Source: Myxococcota bacterium (GTDB lineage: Bacteria > Myxococcota_A > Polyangia > Polyangiales > Houyiibacteriaceae). From it: 47,922 nt of DNA. Shown here piece by piece: positions 8,002 to 17,868 of the stretch. Numbering within the stretch: the first letter of the stretch is position 1; each line of letters begins with the position of its first letter. Position numbers and translations under genes: made by a program. Under the pieces are notes generated by a model. It was not told the DNA's origin and ran no database searches. It saw only the letters and a list, made by a program, of their open reading frames with translations. The stretch lies in assembly GCA_028284955.1 (NCBI GenBank), contig JANQQS010000060.1, positions 1-47,922 of the forward strand, given 5' to 3'.

Positions 8002-9615
8002 GTGGCCACCGAGGAAGAACTCAAAGCCGCGCGCCTCGAGAAGGCCAAGCGGCTCAGCGAATACACCCAGCCCTATCCGAATGGCTTCCGCGCGACACAC
8101 GCGATCGAAGAAAAAAGAAAACACGTCGTGCGCCTTGCAGGGACGCCGGCGGATTGTGAACATCTGCCCCAAGAAGACGAGCTTGCCTCGGACGCTGAAC
8201 GGTTTCCGATATACGGACGAGTGGTCGCCAAGCGAGGCCCTTTCGTCGTTATCCGGACCCCCTACGGCGACGCGCAAGCGCTCGTGCGCAAAGATGTGTT
8301 GCCGGCCGACGACGCCGCACAACTCCAGACTCTCGACTTGGCGGACCACGTCTGGATCGAAGGGCCGCTCATTCGAACAAAAACTGGCGCCCTCGCGGTA
8401 AGCGCGCGGTCTTACCGCCACGTCACCAAAGCGATCCTCCCACCACCTGCCAAATGGCACGGCCTCAAAGACGTCGAGAAGCGCTATCGCGAGCGCTACG
8501 TGGATCTCTTCGCCAACCCGGACGTCGCGCTCGTGTTTCGCGCACGCTCGCGCATCATCCGTGAAATCCGTCGGTTTCTCGACGAACGAGAGTTCCTGGA
8601 AGTGGAAACACCATTGCTCCACTCCCTGCGGGGCGGTGCTGCGGCGAAGCCTTTTCTGACTCATCACAACGCCCTCGACCTCGACCTCTACCTGCGCATC
8701 GCGCCCGAGCTTTATCTGAAACGTCTGGTCGTCGGAGGGTTCGACCGCGTGTACGAAATGGGCCGCATGTTTCGCAACGAAGGATTGAGCACACAACACA
8801 ATCCCGAGTTCACGATGCTGGAGCTGTACCAGGCCTACGCGACCTACGACGACATGCTTGACCTGATCACCGCCATGCTGCGACGCGTCGACGAAGCCGT
8901 GCGAACGGAGTTTCCAAGCTTGACCGCCGACCGACCCTTCGACCTCTCGGCCGAGTGGGCGCGGGTAACGATGAAGCAATCGATCCTCGATCGACTGGCC
9001 GCGAGCGACCAGCTTGGTGCGACGCCCTGGGATAAACTGATCACCGCAGAAACGCTGGAACGCACCCACGACCTAGAGCAATCGTTCCGCTCGCGAGCCG
9101 AAGCTGACGAGACCGTCGCCGAGACACTGCGCGCCTGCGACAGCCACGGCGAGCGTATTTTTCTGCTCTACGAGCTGCTCGTCGAACCGGATTTGCCGCG
9201 ACTCTATCGCACCGCCAACGGGTCGCATTCCGTGCCCGTGTTCATCACCGATTATCCCTTCGAAGTCTCTCCTCTTTCTCGCAAGAACGATGCGGATCCC
9301 GAGATTGTCGACCGCTTCGAGTTGTTCGTGGAAGGGCGCGAGCTGGTCAACGCCTTCAGCGAACTCAACGATCCCCTTGACCAAGCCGAACGGTTCGAAC
9401 GCCAGCTTGGTCGGCGTGAACAGGGCGATGAAGAAGCGATGGATTTCGACGCCGACTACATCCGCGCCCTCTCCCACGGCATGCCCCCCGCTGGAGGGCT
9501 CGGCCTCGGGGTCGATCGGTTGGTCATGGCGCTCTGTGGTCAACCGTCGATCCGCGACGTGCTCTTATTCCCTCTACTCCGGCCCGAGCGCCCAAGCGAA
9601 CCGCACGAATCATGA
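8002..9615 (+). CDS. lysS: Lysyl-tRNA synthetase, class II
   Basis: 537 aa. It charges tRNA-Lys with lysine in the cytoplasm. The N-terminal OB-fold anticodon-binding part covers roughly residues 60-145 (IYGRVVAKRG). The class II core follows with motif 1 around FLDEREFLEVETPLL, motif 2 RMFRNEGLSTQHNPEFTMLE, and motif 3 GLGLGVDRLVMAL near the C-terminus. KRYRERYVDL just before the core is typical of LysRS. The start is GTG, two bases after the prfB stop and preceded by GAGGAG, so the two are translationally close. The last four bases overlap the permease gene (ATGA). Order prfB-lysS-lolC/E-lolD suggests one transcription unit. Confidence 0.96.
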   Translation: MATEEELKAARLEKAKRLSEYTQPYPNGFRATHAIEEKRKHVVRLAGTPADCEHLPQEDELASDAERFPIYGRVVAKRGPFVVIRTPYGDAQALVRKDVLPADDAAQLQTLDLADHVWIEGPLIRTKTGALAVSARSYRHVTKAILPPPAKWHGLKDVEKRYRERYVDLFANPDVALVFRARSRIIREIRRFLDEREFLEVETPLLHSLRGGAAAKPFLTHHNALDLDLYLRIAPELYLKRLVVGGFDRVYEMGRMFRNEGLSTQHNPEFTMLELYQAYATYDDMLDLITAMLRRVDEAVRTEFPSLTADRPFDLSAEWARVTMKQSILDRLAASDQLGATPWDKLITAETLERTHDLEQSFRSRAEADETVAETLRACDSHGERIFLLYELLVEPDLPRLYRTANGSHSVPVFITDYPFEVSPLSRKNDADPEIVDRFELFVEGRELVNAFSELNDPLDQAERFERQLGRREQGDEEAMDFDADYIRALSHGMPPAGGLGLGVDRLVMALCGQPSIRDVLLFPLLRPERPSEPHES

Positions 9616-11708
9616 TCGCGACCCATAGGCCAGAACGAAGGCGATTGCAGGGGAACAGACTCGCCCTCTTCAGCGCTCTGCTGCTCCTTATTCATCTCGC
9701 CGTACTCACCACTGGAGCGCTGAGTATTCCATGGTGGTTCCGATTCTTGGTCGAGCGCCCATCCCAGGCGTTTCCTGCCCTCGGCGGCATCGGCGCGTTC
9801 GAGCTCTTGGCATTCGTGATTTCGATCCGAACCGCGATTCTCGTCGGCCGACGCACCCGAGGCGCGCGAGGCCGCGGGCGTCTCGCGACCTTGGGCTGGC
9901 TCGGTGCAGCCCACGTCGCGTTCTCTTCTATTGCCGGATCACTCGGGGTGCTCGGGGCCTCTCAAGCGGCCAGTGCAGGTCTCGCAATCGCGTTCGACAC
10001 GAAAGAGCTTTGGCTTTCGCTCGAACCTTGGCAACAGACGCTGTGCATCCTGTCCATCGGCGCTTCGATCGCCACGGGAGTCGTGCTCTTGGGGCTACTC
10101 ATCGCTGGATGGCAGCTCCTCTCGCGTCGCTTCCGGCGAGCGTTCTGGATTGTCACCGACACCCTCATCGCGGCGGCCACGATCTACGTCACGCTTTCCT
10201 ACCCCGCCCAACCCACCGAATCTCATCCCGATCTCACAGGGCCTCTGATCCGCATTGGCGTGACGGGATTGCTCGCTGCGCCACGCCTTCTCGCGCGACT
10301 CATCGGCCCGTTCCTCAATCTTGTGGAGCGAGCCGCGTTTCACACGCTCGTTGCGGCGCGCCACCTTCGCGCACGAAAAACGAACTTCCTCGCCGCGATC
10401 AGCACGCTCTCCATTCTCGCGGTGGCTCTGTCGTCGTGCATGCTTACCACTGTGCTCAGCGTGATGGGCGGGTTCCGAGACGATCTCAAGAAAAAGATTC
10501 TCGGCAATCATGCTCACGTCGTGGTCGATCGCGAACACGGTTCTTTCGAGGGGTGGTCGCGCACCCTTGAAGCCGCGCGACGTACCCCCGGTGTACGCGC
10601 CGCGACCCCATACGCGCATGGCGAAGTCATGGCAACGAGCGCTTCCAACTTGGCGGGCGCGGTGCTTCGAGGCATCGACACCCAAACCATCGGATCGGTG
10701 ACGGATCTACAGGCCAACCTCACCCGCGGTCGACTCGAGTACCTCGATCGCCCCGAACTGTTGCTCAAGCTGCCCGCGAATGACCGTCGGTCGATCCTGC
10801 CCCGGCGAAAAAAGAGCTCCAAGAAACCACTCGACCTCGACACCCAGGCTACAGACCCAAAAATCGACGACGATCTCGATGAGTTCTTGATGGAGCCGAG
10901 CGCAGCCGAAGACGTGCTTCCAGGAATCATCGTGGGACAGGAACTTGCACGTACGCTGCGTCTCTATCTCGGCGACGAAATCGACGTGGTATCGCCCTTT
11001 GGACGGCTCGGGCCAGCGGGGCCGGTGCCAAAATCACGTTCGTTCCGAGTCGCCGGCATCTTCTACAGCGGGATGTACGAGTACGACATGAAGTTTGTGT
11101 ACGTGAAGCTGGAAACCGCGCAAACGTTTCTCGGCATCGGCGACGCGATCCACGGAATCGAAGCCAAAGTGCGCGATCTCGAACGAGCCCCAGACGTCGC
11201 GCGTGCGATGCAAGCCAATATCGAACGCCCCGAGCTCCGCGTTCAGGATTGGCAGGAGCTCAACCGAAACCTTTTTGGAGCCCTAGCCCTCGAGAAACTC
11301 GCCATGTTCGTCACGCTGGGCATCGCAATCCTCATTGCGGGTTTCTGTGTATTCGGCACCCTCACCCTCATGGTCCAAGAAAAAGCGCGAGAAGTCGGAA
11401 TTCTCAAGGCCCTGGGGGCGCGACGCAAAAGCATCGTTCAGGTCTTCATGCTGGAAGGGTTGTTGATCGGGTTCTTCGGCGCCGCGATCGGATTGGGCCT
11501 TGGCTTTCTGGTGGCGTTTTCCGCGCAGCACTTCGGAATCCGCATGAACCCAGAGGTCTACTACATTGACAAACTCCCTGTGCATATGGACGCTTTGGAG
11601 TTTTCGTGGGTCGGCGTCGCCGCCATTGCGGTGTGCTTGCTCGCTACGATTGTGCCCGCAACGCTAGCCAGCCAGCTACGCCCCGTGGACGCTTTGCGTT
11701 ATGAGTGA
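9612..11708 (+). CDS. LolC/LolE-type lipoprotein-releasing permease with N-terminal membrane extension
   Basis: 698 aa, versus about 400-415 for LolC or LolE. The standard part starts near residue 243 ([18 protein letters not shown]), followed by a membrane helix ending in [11 protein letters not shown] and KILGNHAHV, a periplasmic domain to ~555, and three C-terminal helices with the FtsX-like GILKALGAR loop. Residues 1-240 add about five or six further hydrophobic helices (near 15-38, 57-78, 91-115, 144-170, 176-195, 211-230) that I do not recognise. With LolD it should extract lipoproteins from the inner membrane for transfer to the outer membrane. Only one such permease gene is present, so a homodimer (LolF-like) is likely. 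It overlaps lysS by 4 bases and lolD by 8. The periplasmic domain has a Lys/Asp-rich loop near 397-432. Confidence 0.9.
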   Translation: MIATHRPERRRLQGNRLALFSALLLLIHLAVLTTGALSIPWWFRFLVERPSQAFPALGGIGAFELLAFVISIRTAILVGRRTRGARGRGRLATLGWLGAAHVAFSSIAGSLGVLGASQAASAGLAIAFDTKELWLSLEPWQQTLCILSIGASIATGVVLLGLLIAGWQLLSRRFRRAFWIVTDTLIAAATIYVTLSYPAQPTESHPDLTGPLIRIGVTGLLAAPRLLARLIGPFLNLVERAAFHTLVAARHLRARKTNFLAAISTLSILAVALSSCMLTTVLSVMGGFRDDLKKKILGNHAHVVVDREHGSFEGWSRTLEAARRTPGVRAATPYAHGEVMATSASNLAGAVLRGIDTQTIGSVTDLQANLTRGRLEYLDRPELLLKLPANDRRSILPRRKKSSKKPLDLDTQATDPKIDDDLDEFLMEPSAAEDVLPGIIVGQELARTLRLYLGDEIDVVSPFGRLGPAGPVPKSRSFRVAGIFYSGMYEYDMKFVYVKLETAQTFLGIGDAIHGIEAKVRDLERAPDVARAMQANIERPELRVQDWQELNRNLFGALALEKLAMFVTLGIAILIAGFCVFGTLTLMVQEKAREVGILKALGARRKSIVQVFMLEGLLIGFFGAAIGLGLGFLVAFSAQHFGIRMNPEVYYIDKLPVHMDALEFSWVGVAAIAVCLLATIVPATLASQLRPVDALRYE

Positions 11709-12540
11709 CGCTGACTCGAAACCCATGCCCTCCCGTACCCCCACTCCTGAACATGCCTCCGCAGAGCCAGCAGACGAGCTGGTCCGAGTGGAACAAGTCA
11801 CCAAGGAATTCGACCACGAAGGGAAAGTCCTGGGCGTGCTGAAGGGCATCGACCTGGTTGTTCGGCCCCGGGAGATGGTCTGCGTGGTGGGCGCATCCGG
11901 CGCGGGCAAGAGTACGCTACTCCATTTGATGGGTACGCTCGATCTACCATCGAGCGGCCGGATTCTCTACGGCGGCCAAGATGTGACCTCCCTCCCCGGT
12001 CCCAAACTCGCAGAGTTTCGGAACAAGAGCATCGGTTTCGTATTTCAGTTTCATCACTTGCTGCCAGAATTCACCGCCGTCGAAAACGTCATGATGCCTG
12101 GCCTGATTCAAGGCCGCCCGCGCGCCGAGATGAATAAAGCAGCCAAGGAGCTCCTCGGAGAAGTGGGCCTAAGCAACCGGCTCAACCATCGTCCGGGTGA
12201 ACTTTCGGGAGGAGAACAGCAGCGCGTGGCGCTCGCCCGGGCACTTATCCGAAAACCGCAGCTCGTGCTCGCCGACGAACCCACCGGAAACCTCGACAGC
12301 GCGACCAGCGATGCCGTCCACGAACTATTTTTCGAGCTCAATCGAAGTCGAGGAACCACTTTCCTCATCGTTACCCACAGCCGCGACCTCGCCGGACGCA
12401 TGCCTCGGGTGGTTTCAATGAAGGATGGCCTCATCGAAAAAGACGAGCGTCGACAAACTCAACCGACCGATGCTCAAAGCGCCGCGCCCGAGCCCGCGAG
12501 CGCCGCCCCGGACGACCCGCGTCAGCTTGACACTGCTTAG
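11701..12540 (+). CDS. lolD: Lipoprotein-releasing ABC transporter ATP-binding protein
   Basis: 279 aa. It drives lipoprotein release by the adjacent permease. Walker A is GASGAGKST, the Q-loop [18 protein letters not shown] is typical of LolD/MacB ATPases, the signature is [15 protein letters not shown], and Walker B is [13 protein letters not shown] with the H-loop in VTHSRDL. There is a ~28-residue N-terminal and a ~40-residue C-terminal Ala/Pro/Asp-rich tail beyond the usual ~230-residue core. Its ATG lies within the last codons of the permease gene (ATGAGTGA overlap) without a clear Shine-Dalgarno, indicating translational coupling. bamA follows after 81 bases. Confidence 0.95.
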   Translation: MSDADSKPMPSRTPTPEHASAEPADELVRVEQVTKEFDHEGKVLGVLKGIDLVVRPREMVCVVGASGAGKSTLLHLMGTLDLPSSGRILYGGQDVTSLPGPKLAEFRNKSIGFVFQFHHLLPEFTAVENVMMPGLIQGRPRAEMNKAAKELLGEVGLSNRLNHRPGELSGGEQQRVALARALIRKPQLVLADEPTGNLDSATSDAVHELFFELNRSRGTTFLIVTHSRDLAGRMPRVVSMKDGLIEKDERRQTQPTDAQSAAPEPASAAPDDPRQLDTA

Positions 12541-12575
12541 ATTTCGCCGCTATAGGGGCGTTTCTTTGGTGCGCG

Positions 12576-12620
12576 CTCGCGTGATCTCCGCTCGCTTGAT
12601 CTCCGCTCGCTTCATCTCCT
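12576..12620 (+). repeat. 3 x 15-bp tandem repeat upstream of bamA
   Basis: Units CTCGCGTGATCTCCG, CTCGCTTGATCTCCG and CTCGCTTCATCTCCT abut the GTG start codon of bamA. The bamA frame is open through the array (back to a TAG at 12553) but offers no ATG or GTG there. Confidence 0.85.
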
Positions 12621-12621
12621 T

Positions 12622-15459
12622 GTGCACTCGCTACGCAATATCCTTGGGTTCCGCGGCGGGCTTAGGGCCGTACGCCTTTACGCAGCGCTGACTGCCGCTG
12701 CGATCTGTGCGTCGCATTGGGTACACGATCACGTCCTCGCGCAGCCCGGTGAGCCACCGGCAGTCGCCGAACCAGCCGACGCCGGCGCTCCTCCCGCCCC
12801 CAGCGAGCCATCCGCCAACGAGGCCGAGGCTGATCCCGCCGAGCCCGGTTCTGACGAGCCCGGTTCTGACGAGCCCGGTTCTGACGAGCCCGGTTCTGAC
12901 GAGCCCGGTTCTGACGAGCCCGGTTCTGACGAGCAAAGTCCAGACACAGCTTCTGCCGACTCTGAACCCGCCGAACCCGATCCCGACGCGCCCGCTACCG
13001 AGGAATCCACGCCGAACAACGCCGAACCTCCGGCTACCGAACCGTATCAACCACGAAGCGCCCCCTCGGTTCCCAAAACCGCCTGCGACGGAAAAACGAT
13101 TCGCCGCATCGTGGTGCGCGGAGCCCGTCGGGTCGATCCCGATGATGTGATCGCGACGATGAAGCTTCATCGGGGGGTCCCCTGTACCGACGAGGAAGTT
13201 GCGCGGGACGCGCGCGCTCTCTGGAATCTTGGTTTCTTCGACGATCTGGTCATCGAAGCGGAGCCGAGTCGCGATCGAATCGACCTCGTCGTGGAAGTCG
13301 CGGAGCGGCCAGCGATCGGGCGAATCGTTTTCGAAGGAAACGACGAAGTCGATGACGAAGACATCGACGAAAAGGTCACTCTGCAAGAAGGGGCGATCCT
13401 ATCGGTGCCCAAGGTGCGCCGCCAGGTCACGCGTATTCGCGACCTATACGCCGAGGAAGGCTACTTCCTCGCTAGGGTCGACTACGACATCAAACGAATC
13501 GAAAACGACAACAACGAAGTCGAGGTTCTTTTTCGCATCGACGAAGGAGAAGAGGTCACCGTTCGGAGTATTCGCTTTCTCGGCAACCGAAATATCCCTG
13601 ACGATGAGCTTACCAAGGTGATGCAGACGAGCTCGACCGGGCTCTTTTCGTTTTTGTCGTCAGACGACACATTCAACCGCGACGCGTTCAACGAAGACGT
13701 GACGCGCCTCCAAGCGTACTACTACGACAAAGGCTACCTATCGATGCAGGTGAATGCTCCTCGCATCGAGTTGACCGCCGACCGAAACCATATCGACATC
13801 ACCGTTCCACTGCGAGAAGGCCCGCGTTTTCGCATTCGCAAGCTCGGGGTAGAAGAACTTTCTCCTACCGGAGAGCCGACGGAGACGCTGGAGAAGAAAG
13901 AAAAGCTGAGAGAGATGATCGATGCTGAGCCCGGCGACTGGTTCAGCCGCAGCGAAATCGCAGTCGGTCTACAAGAAATCACCCGCGTCTATCGAGATGC
14001 TGGCTTCGCGCGTGCTCAAGTGCTCCCCGAAACTCGTCTGGATGAACGACGACGGGTGGTGGACGTCTCGGTCAACATCCGACGTGGCCCCCTCGTTCAC
14101 ATCGAACGAATCAACGTTCGAGGCAACACCAAAACGCGCGACCAAGTCATTCGCCGCGAAGTTCGAATCAATGAAGGCGAGGTCTACAACCAGTCAAAGA
14201 TCGAAGAATCGAAACGATTGGTCACCGCGCTCGGCTACTTCGAGCGAGTCGACGTCTCAGAGGAAGATGGGACCGACGAAAGCAAGATGGTGCTCAACTT
14301 CGAAGTTGTGGAACGTCCCACCGGTACGTTTCAAGTAGGCGCCGGATTCTCCTCGATCGAGCAGTTCGTGCTCACCGGTCAGATCCAACAGCAAAATCTA
14401 TTCGGTCGAGGCCAATCTCTTTCTTTGCAGCTTCAGCTCTCCGGCATTCGACAGCTCGTTCAAGTTCGTTTTGTCGAGCCCTGGTTTCTGGGCACGCAAT
14501 GGAGTCTGGGCGTCGACGCGTTTAATACGCTGCGGCAGTTTCAGGATTTCACGCAGAGCTCGATCGGAGGCGCGCTCACCTTCGGCCATCCCATCGTCGA
14601 CCCTCGATTGCGCTTCTCGACCCAATACCGGATCGAACGAGTCCGCATTCGCGCACGAACCGGGGGCCTTTTTGGAGGTAGCGGCCGAGGACAAGGCTTC
14701 AGTATTTTTCAGCGACGACCTCTCGCGAACCTCTTCCGAGACGGCATCACGAGCTCAGTGCGGCTCGGACTGACATGGGACTCCCGAGACAACCGTCTGT
14801 TCCCATCCAACGGATACTACGCTTCTTACTCGGCGGAGATCGCGGAACGCGCACTCGGTTCGGACAATGTATTCGTACGCCACCGCGGCTTCGCTCGTTT
14901 CTACAAAAACATCTTCGGTCCGGTCGTGTTCAAGGTGAATACGGAAATCGGCCTCATCACGTCGCGATTGGATGAAGGCGTACCCAACTTCGAGCGGTTC
15001 CGACTGGGGGGCATCTTCGACATCCGTGGCTACCCGCTCGACAGCCTGGGCCCGCGCCTTGGTCTCCCGTCGACCATCAATCCGAATGGAACGCCTCCGG
15101 GCTCGCGCAGCAGCCGAGGACCGGGGTTCACCATCGGCGGGAACCTCCAGGCTTTTTATCAAGTTGAGCTCGAGTTCCCATTGGTGGAAGAAGTGGGCAT
15201 CAAGGGCGTTCTCTTCACCGACGGCGGCAATGTGTGGAATCTGGAAGACGCTCTATGCAACGCGCCCGGAGCCTCCGACCGCGACGCCGCGGCAGATCCC
15301 TGCTCCGTAAATCCGCTTCGTATTCGGCAGTCTTGGGGATTTGGATTTCGTTGGTTCTCGCCGCTTGGGCCCCTTCGGTTCGAATTCGGAATTCCCATTC
15401 GCCGCCGTAGCTTTGAAAACAAAATCCGCTTCGAATTCAACATTGGCAACAGCTTCTGA
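12622..15459 (+). CDS. bamA: Outer membrane protein assembly factor BamA (Omp85)
   Basis: 945 aa, versus about 810 in E. coli. It inserts beta-barrel proteins into the outer membrane. After a signal peptide (hydrophobic stretch ~19-33, end near VLAQ) comes a ~110-residue Glu/Pro/Ser/Asp-rich linker that includes six SDEPG pentapeptides. Five POTRA domains follow, starting at TIRRIVVRG, AIGRIVFEG, VTVRSIRFLG, FRIRKLGVE and VHIERINVRG. The C-terminal 16-strand barrel carries the conserved IRGY (VRGF-type) motif and ends in Phe. The start is a GTG without good Shine-Dalgarno; no better in-frame start is seen before the signal peptide. Neighbours lolD and skp place it in an envelope-biogenesis operon. 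Confidence 0.95.
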   Translation: MHSLRNILGFRGGLRAVRLYAALTAAAICASHWVHDHVLAQPGEPPAVAEPADAGAPPAPSEPSANEAEADPAEPGSDEPGSDEPGSDEPGSDEPGSDEPGSDEQSPDTASADSEPAEPDPDAPATEESTPNNAEPPATEPYQPRSAPSVPKTACDGKTIRRIVVRGARRVDPDDVIATMKLHRGVPCTDEEVARDARALWNLGFFDDLVIEAEPSRDRIDLVVEVAERPAIGRIVFEGNDEVDDEDIDEKVTLQEGAILSVPKVRRQVTRIRDLYAEEGYFLARVDYDIKRIENDNNEVEVLFRIDEGEEVTVRSIRFLGNRNIPDDELTKVMQTSSTGLFSFLSSDDTFNRDAFNEDVTRLQAYYYDKGYLSMQVNAPRIELTADRNHIDITVPLREGPRFRIRKLGVEELSPTGEPTETLEKKEKLREMIDAEPGDWFSRSEIAVGLQEITRVYRDAGFARAQVLPETRLDERRRVVDVSVNIRRGPLVHIERINVRGNTKTRDQVIRREVRINEGEVYNQSKIEESKRLVTALGYFERVDVSEEDGTDESKMVLNFEVVERPTGTFQVGAGFSSIEQFVLTGQIQQQNLFGRGQSLSLQLQLSGIRQLVQVRFVEPWFLGTQWSLGVDAFNTLRQFQDFTQSSIGGALTFGHPIVDPRLRFSTQYRIERVRIRARTGGLFGGSGRGQGFSIFQRRPLANLFRDGITSSVRLGLTWDSRDNRLFPSNGYYASYSAEIAERALGSDNVFVRHRGFARFYKNIFGPVVFKVNTEIGLITSRLDEGVPNFERFRLGGIFDIRGYPLDSLGPRLGLPSTINPNGTPPGSRSSRGPGFTIGGNLQAFYQVELEFPLVEEVGIKGVLFTDGGNVWNLEDALCNAPGASDRDAAADPCSVNPLRIRQSWGFGFRWFSPLGPLRFEFGIPIRRRSFENKIRFEFNIGNSF
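12841..12930 (+). repeat. 6 x 15-bp tandem repeat in bamA
   Basis: Unit GAGCCCGGTTCTGAC, six perfect copies, in codon phase, encoding (EPGSD)n in the linker between signal peptide and first POTRA domain. Perfect identity of all copies points to recent slippage. Confidence 0.95.
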
Positions 15460-15523
15460 CACACGCGCGGCGTGAATATCGAAGATTGCTTCCCGTCCGA
15501 GCCCGGGTCGGCCGAACTCCACG

Positions 15524-15547
15524 CCAGGGCTCGACAAAGAGCCGTGG
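15524..15547 (+). other. Imperfect hairpin between bamA and skp
   Basis: CCAGGGCTC (15524-15532) and GAGCCGTGG (15539-15547) form a 9-bp stem with one mismatch and a 6-base loop. No T-run follows. It might attenuate read-through from bamA. Confidence 0.35.
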
Positions 15548-15550
15548 GGC

Positions 15551-15579
15551 TTGACCGACGATAGGGTTCCAGCTACGGA
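15551..15579 (+). promoter_or_regulatory. Possible promoter of skp
   Basis: TTGACC, 17-base spacer, TACGGA. The -35 fits well, the -10 only partly. It lies 25 bases before the skp start codon. Confidence 0.35.
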
Positions 15580-15603
15580 GCCCGGGCCCTGAAAGGACTG
15601 AGA

Positions 15604-16179
15604 ATGAGCCTCAAGCGCCACGCTATTACTCTTACCGCCGCGCTCGCGGTTTCTGCGATCACCCCGGAGATCTATGCGCAGACAAAGATCGCCGTCGTCG
15701 ATTTGCAGCGCGCGCTGAACGAAACGGAGGATGGCCGCAAAGCCAAACGACGCCTCAAGACGCTGTTCAAGCGCAGGCAAGACGAGCTCAACAAGGCGCA
15801 AGAGAGACTCAAGAAGAAGAAAGAAGACATTGAGCGCCAAAAGAGCGTGCTCAGTCGCAACGCGCTCGAGAAAAAACTTGCCGCCTACCAGAAGGAGTTT
15901 GTGGAGCTCCAGACGGTCTATGTGGAGTACCAAAGAGAGCTTGCGCAAAAAGAATCGCAGCTCACAAAACGCATCCTTGAGCGCATGCAGGACATTCTCC
16001 GGCGGGTCGGCCAAGCTCAGGGCTACACCCTAATCGTGGAAGCCAACGAGGGCGGCGTCGTGTGGGTTCCGCGCAACCTAGACCTCACCGATCTCGTGAT
16101 TCAGAAATACAACTCCGGCGAAGGTCGCGCGCGCTCTGGCGGAAACAGCAAGGCCAAACGCAAAAAGAAGAAAAAGTAG
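15604..16179 (+). CDS. skp: Skp/OmpH-family periplasmic chaperone
   Basis: 191 aa. Skp holds unfolded outer-membrane proteins in the periplasm and hands them to BamA. A signal peptide ends near YAQ (residue 26); the mature chain starts TKIAVVDLQRALNE, the family hallmark. Residues ~45-125 are a long charged coiled coil (LKTLFKRRQDELNKAQERLKKKKED...), giving the tentacles. The end returns to the body (YTLIVEANEGGVVWV) and finishes with a Lys-rich tail of about ten residues. AAAGGACTGAG before the ATG is a good ribosome-binding site. Its place after bamA is the common order. Confidence 0.93.
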   Translation: MSLKRHAITLTAALAVSAITPEIYAQTKIAVVDLQRALNETEDGRKAKRRLKTLFKRRQDELNKAQERLKKKKEDIERQKSVLSRNALEKKLAAYQKEFVELQTVYVEYQRELAQKESQLTKRILERMQDILRRVGQAQGYTLIVEANEGGVVWVPRNLDLTDLVIQKYNSGEGRARSGGNSKAKRKKKKK

Positions 16180-16289
16180 CGGTCCGTCTCACATGGCGGG
16201 AGCGTGGCGCCTGCGACACGAACCAGCAGACGGGTATAGGCGGCGTAGCGAGCACCCCGTTTTCAAGCTAAGAACGCGCCTACACGGAC

Positions 16290-17717
16290 ATGCTGAGTCT
16301 TCCTCGGATAAGACGATGGGGTGCGCCTGTCCTGGGGGCGTGGCTGGCCGTGCCGACTTTCGTCGTGCCCCACGCCATCGCGGACACGCCGCCGAATCAA
16401 CATCGCCCCGTCCCACGCACACACGAAACCGACCTCGCGGGACTCCTCCGCGCGGCCGAGCGCAACTATCCACGCCTCCATGCGTCACGACACGCCATCT
16501 CGGCGGCGCAGGCTCGCCTCGCAGAAGCCAAGGTTTCTCCATTTTTCCAGTTCCAAGCGACGGCTGGATTGACCGTGGCGCCTGAGGCTCGAGGCACTCC
16601 TGTACTCAGCCCAGACGACCAACTTCCGCTGGGAAATCGCTGGCGCCCTTCGTATCAGCTGGGGGTCGAGGGCGCGATTCCGCTCTACACGTTTGGCAAA
16701 CTTAGCGGCGCTCGAAGAGCCGCGCGGTCGGGCGTTCGTGCGGCTCGGGGGGAAGAAAAGCGAGCGCGGGCGCAGCTCCGGTTCGACGTTCGCCGCGCGT
16801 ATTTCGCACTTCAACTTGCGCTCGACGCAAGACAGATGCTCTCCGAGGGGCTCGGCCAGCTCGAGAAAGCTTCGCAACGACTCGCGCAGCTCATCGAAGA
16901 CGAGGACGACAGCGTCAACCCATCGGACCAATATCGACTCAGTGCCGCGCTGGCCGAGCTACAGGCGCGCGATTCCGAAGCGCAGAACCTAGAGGAATCA
17001 TCTCGCGCCGCACTGGCGCTACTGAGCGGAATGCCGTCGATCCGAATTCCCGAATGTCCCATAAATCGAGTCGAACCTACGCTCGAACCTCTGCGACACT
17101 ACCTCACGCATGCGTCGAGGCATCGCCCGGAAATCGGATCCTTGGATGCCGCAGAATCTGCCCGGGAAGCCGAACTCGACGTTGGTCGAGCCCACTATCT
17201 GCCCGATCTGGGACTCGCGTTCCGCGCTCAGTACAGTCGCGCACCAGGCATCACCGACCAGGAAAACCCTTTCGTCAATGACCCCGCCAACCGTCCGACG
17301 CTCGCGGCTGGACTGGTGGCCCGTTGGCCGCTCGACTTTTGGGGAAACGTGTACCGAACGAGAAGAACCCGCGCGCAACTCAAACAGCTCCGTGCACAGA
17401 AAAAAGAAGCCAAGCAAGGCATCGAGCTCGAGGTTCGCGTGGGCTACGAGGGACTGAAGGATGCCGACCGCCGCGAACGCGCCTGGCGCAAAGGCGAACG
17501 CGACACCCGATCGTGGTTCGTGTCGACGTACCAAGGCTACGAAGTGGGCGCGGCGGAAGCTCGGGAGCTCATCGATGCGCTCAAAGCGTACTTTACCGCC
17601 CGCTACAATCGCATCGACGCAATCCGATCATACAACACCGCCGTCGCCGGTCTCGAACGAGCATCCGCACAAAGACTCGTAACCGCCGAGCACTGGGAAT
17701 CAAGCTGCAACGATTGA
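16290..17717 (+). CDS. TolC-family outer membrane efflux protein
   Basis: 475 aa, usual TolC length. A signal peptide (~11-31) is followed by two repeats of the outer-membrane-factor fold: helical parts begin around LAGLLRAAERNYPRLHASRHAISAAQARLAEAK and again around SLDAAESAREAELDVGRAHYLPDLGLAF, with strands such as YQLGVEGAIPLYTFGKLSGARRAA. TolC trimers make a channel for type I secretion or efflux. No inner-membrane pump or adaptor is next to it, so its partner is unknown; the following MlaC-like gene hints at lipid or envelope work. There are 110 bases between skp and this gene. Confidence 0.88.
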   Translation: MLSLPRIRRWGAPVLGAWLAVPTFVVPHAIADTPPNQHRPVPRTHETDLAGLLRAAERNYPRLHASRHAISAAQARLAEAKVSPFFQFQATAGLTVAPEARGTPVLSPDDQLPLGNRWRPSYQLGVEGAIPLYTFGKLSGARRAARSGVRAARGEEKRARAQLRFDVRRAYFALQLALDARQMLSEGLGQLEKASQRLAQLIEDEDDSVNPSDQYRLSAALAELQARDSEAQNLEESSRAALALLSGMPSIRIPECPINRVEPTLEPLRHYLTHASRHRPEIGSLDAAESAREAELDVGRAHYLPDLGLAFRAQYSRAPGITDQENPFVNDPANRPTLAAGLVARWPLDFWGNVYRTRRTRAQLKQLRAQKKEAKQGIELEVRVGYEGLKDADRRERAWRKGERDTRSWFVSTYQGYEVGAAEARELIDALKAYFTARYNRIDAIRSYNTAVAGLERASAQRLVTAEHWESSCND

Positions 17718-17868
17718 TCCCCTGTCCCCAATGGCCATATACGAATAGACAAACCGGAAAGACGACGAAAAGGCACAGCGGAATAAATAGATATGCAGGT
17801 CGTCTTAGACAAAGGAGCGCAGAAGGCGCAACGTTGACTCACCCGGCCTCTCCAACTCCAGGAATCCA

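Noticed and set aside
7996-9069. 357-codon minus-strand open frame opposite lysS
   Set aside because: lysS motifs 1-3 are intact on the plus strand; this is a shadow.
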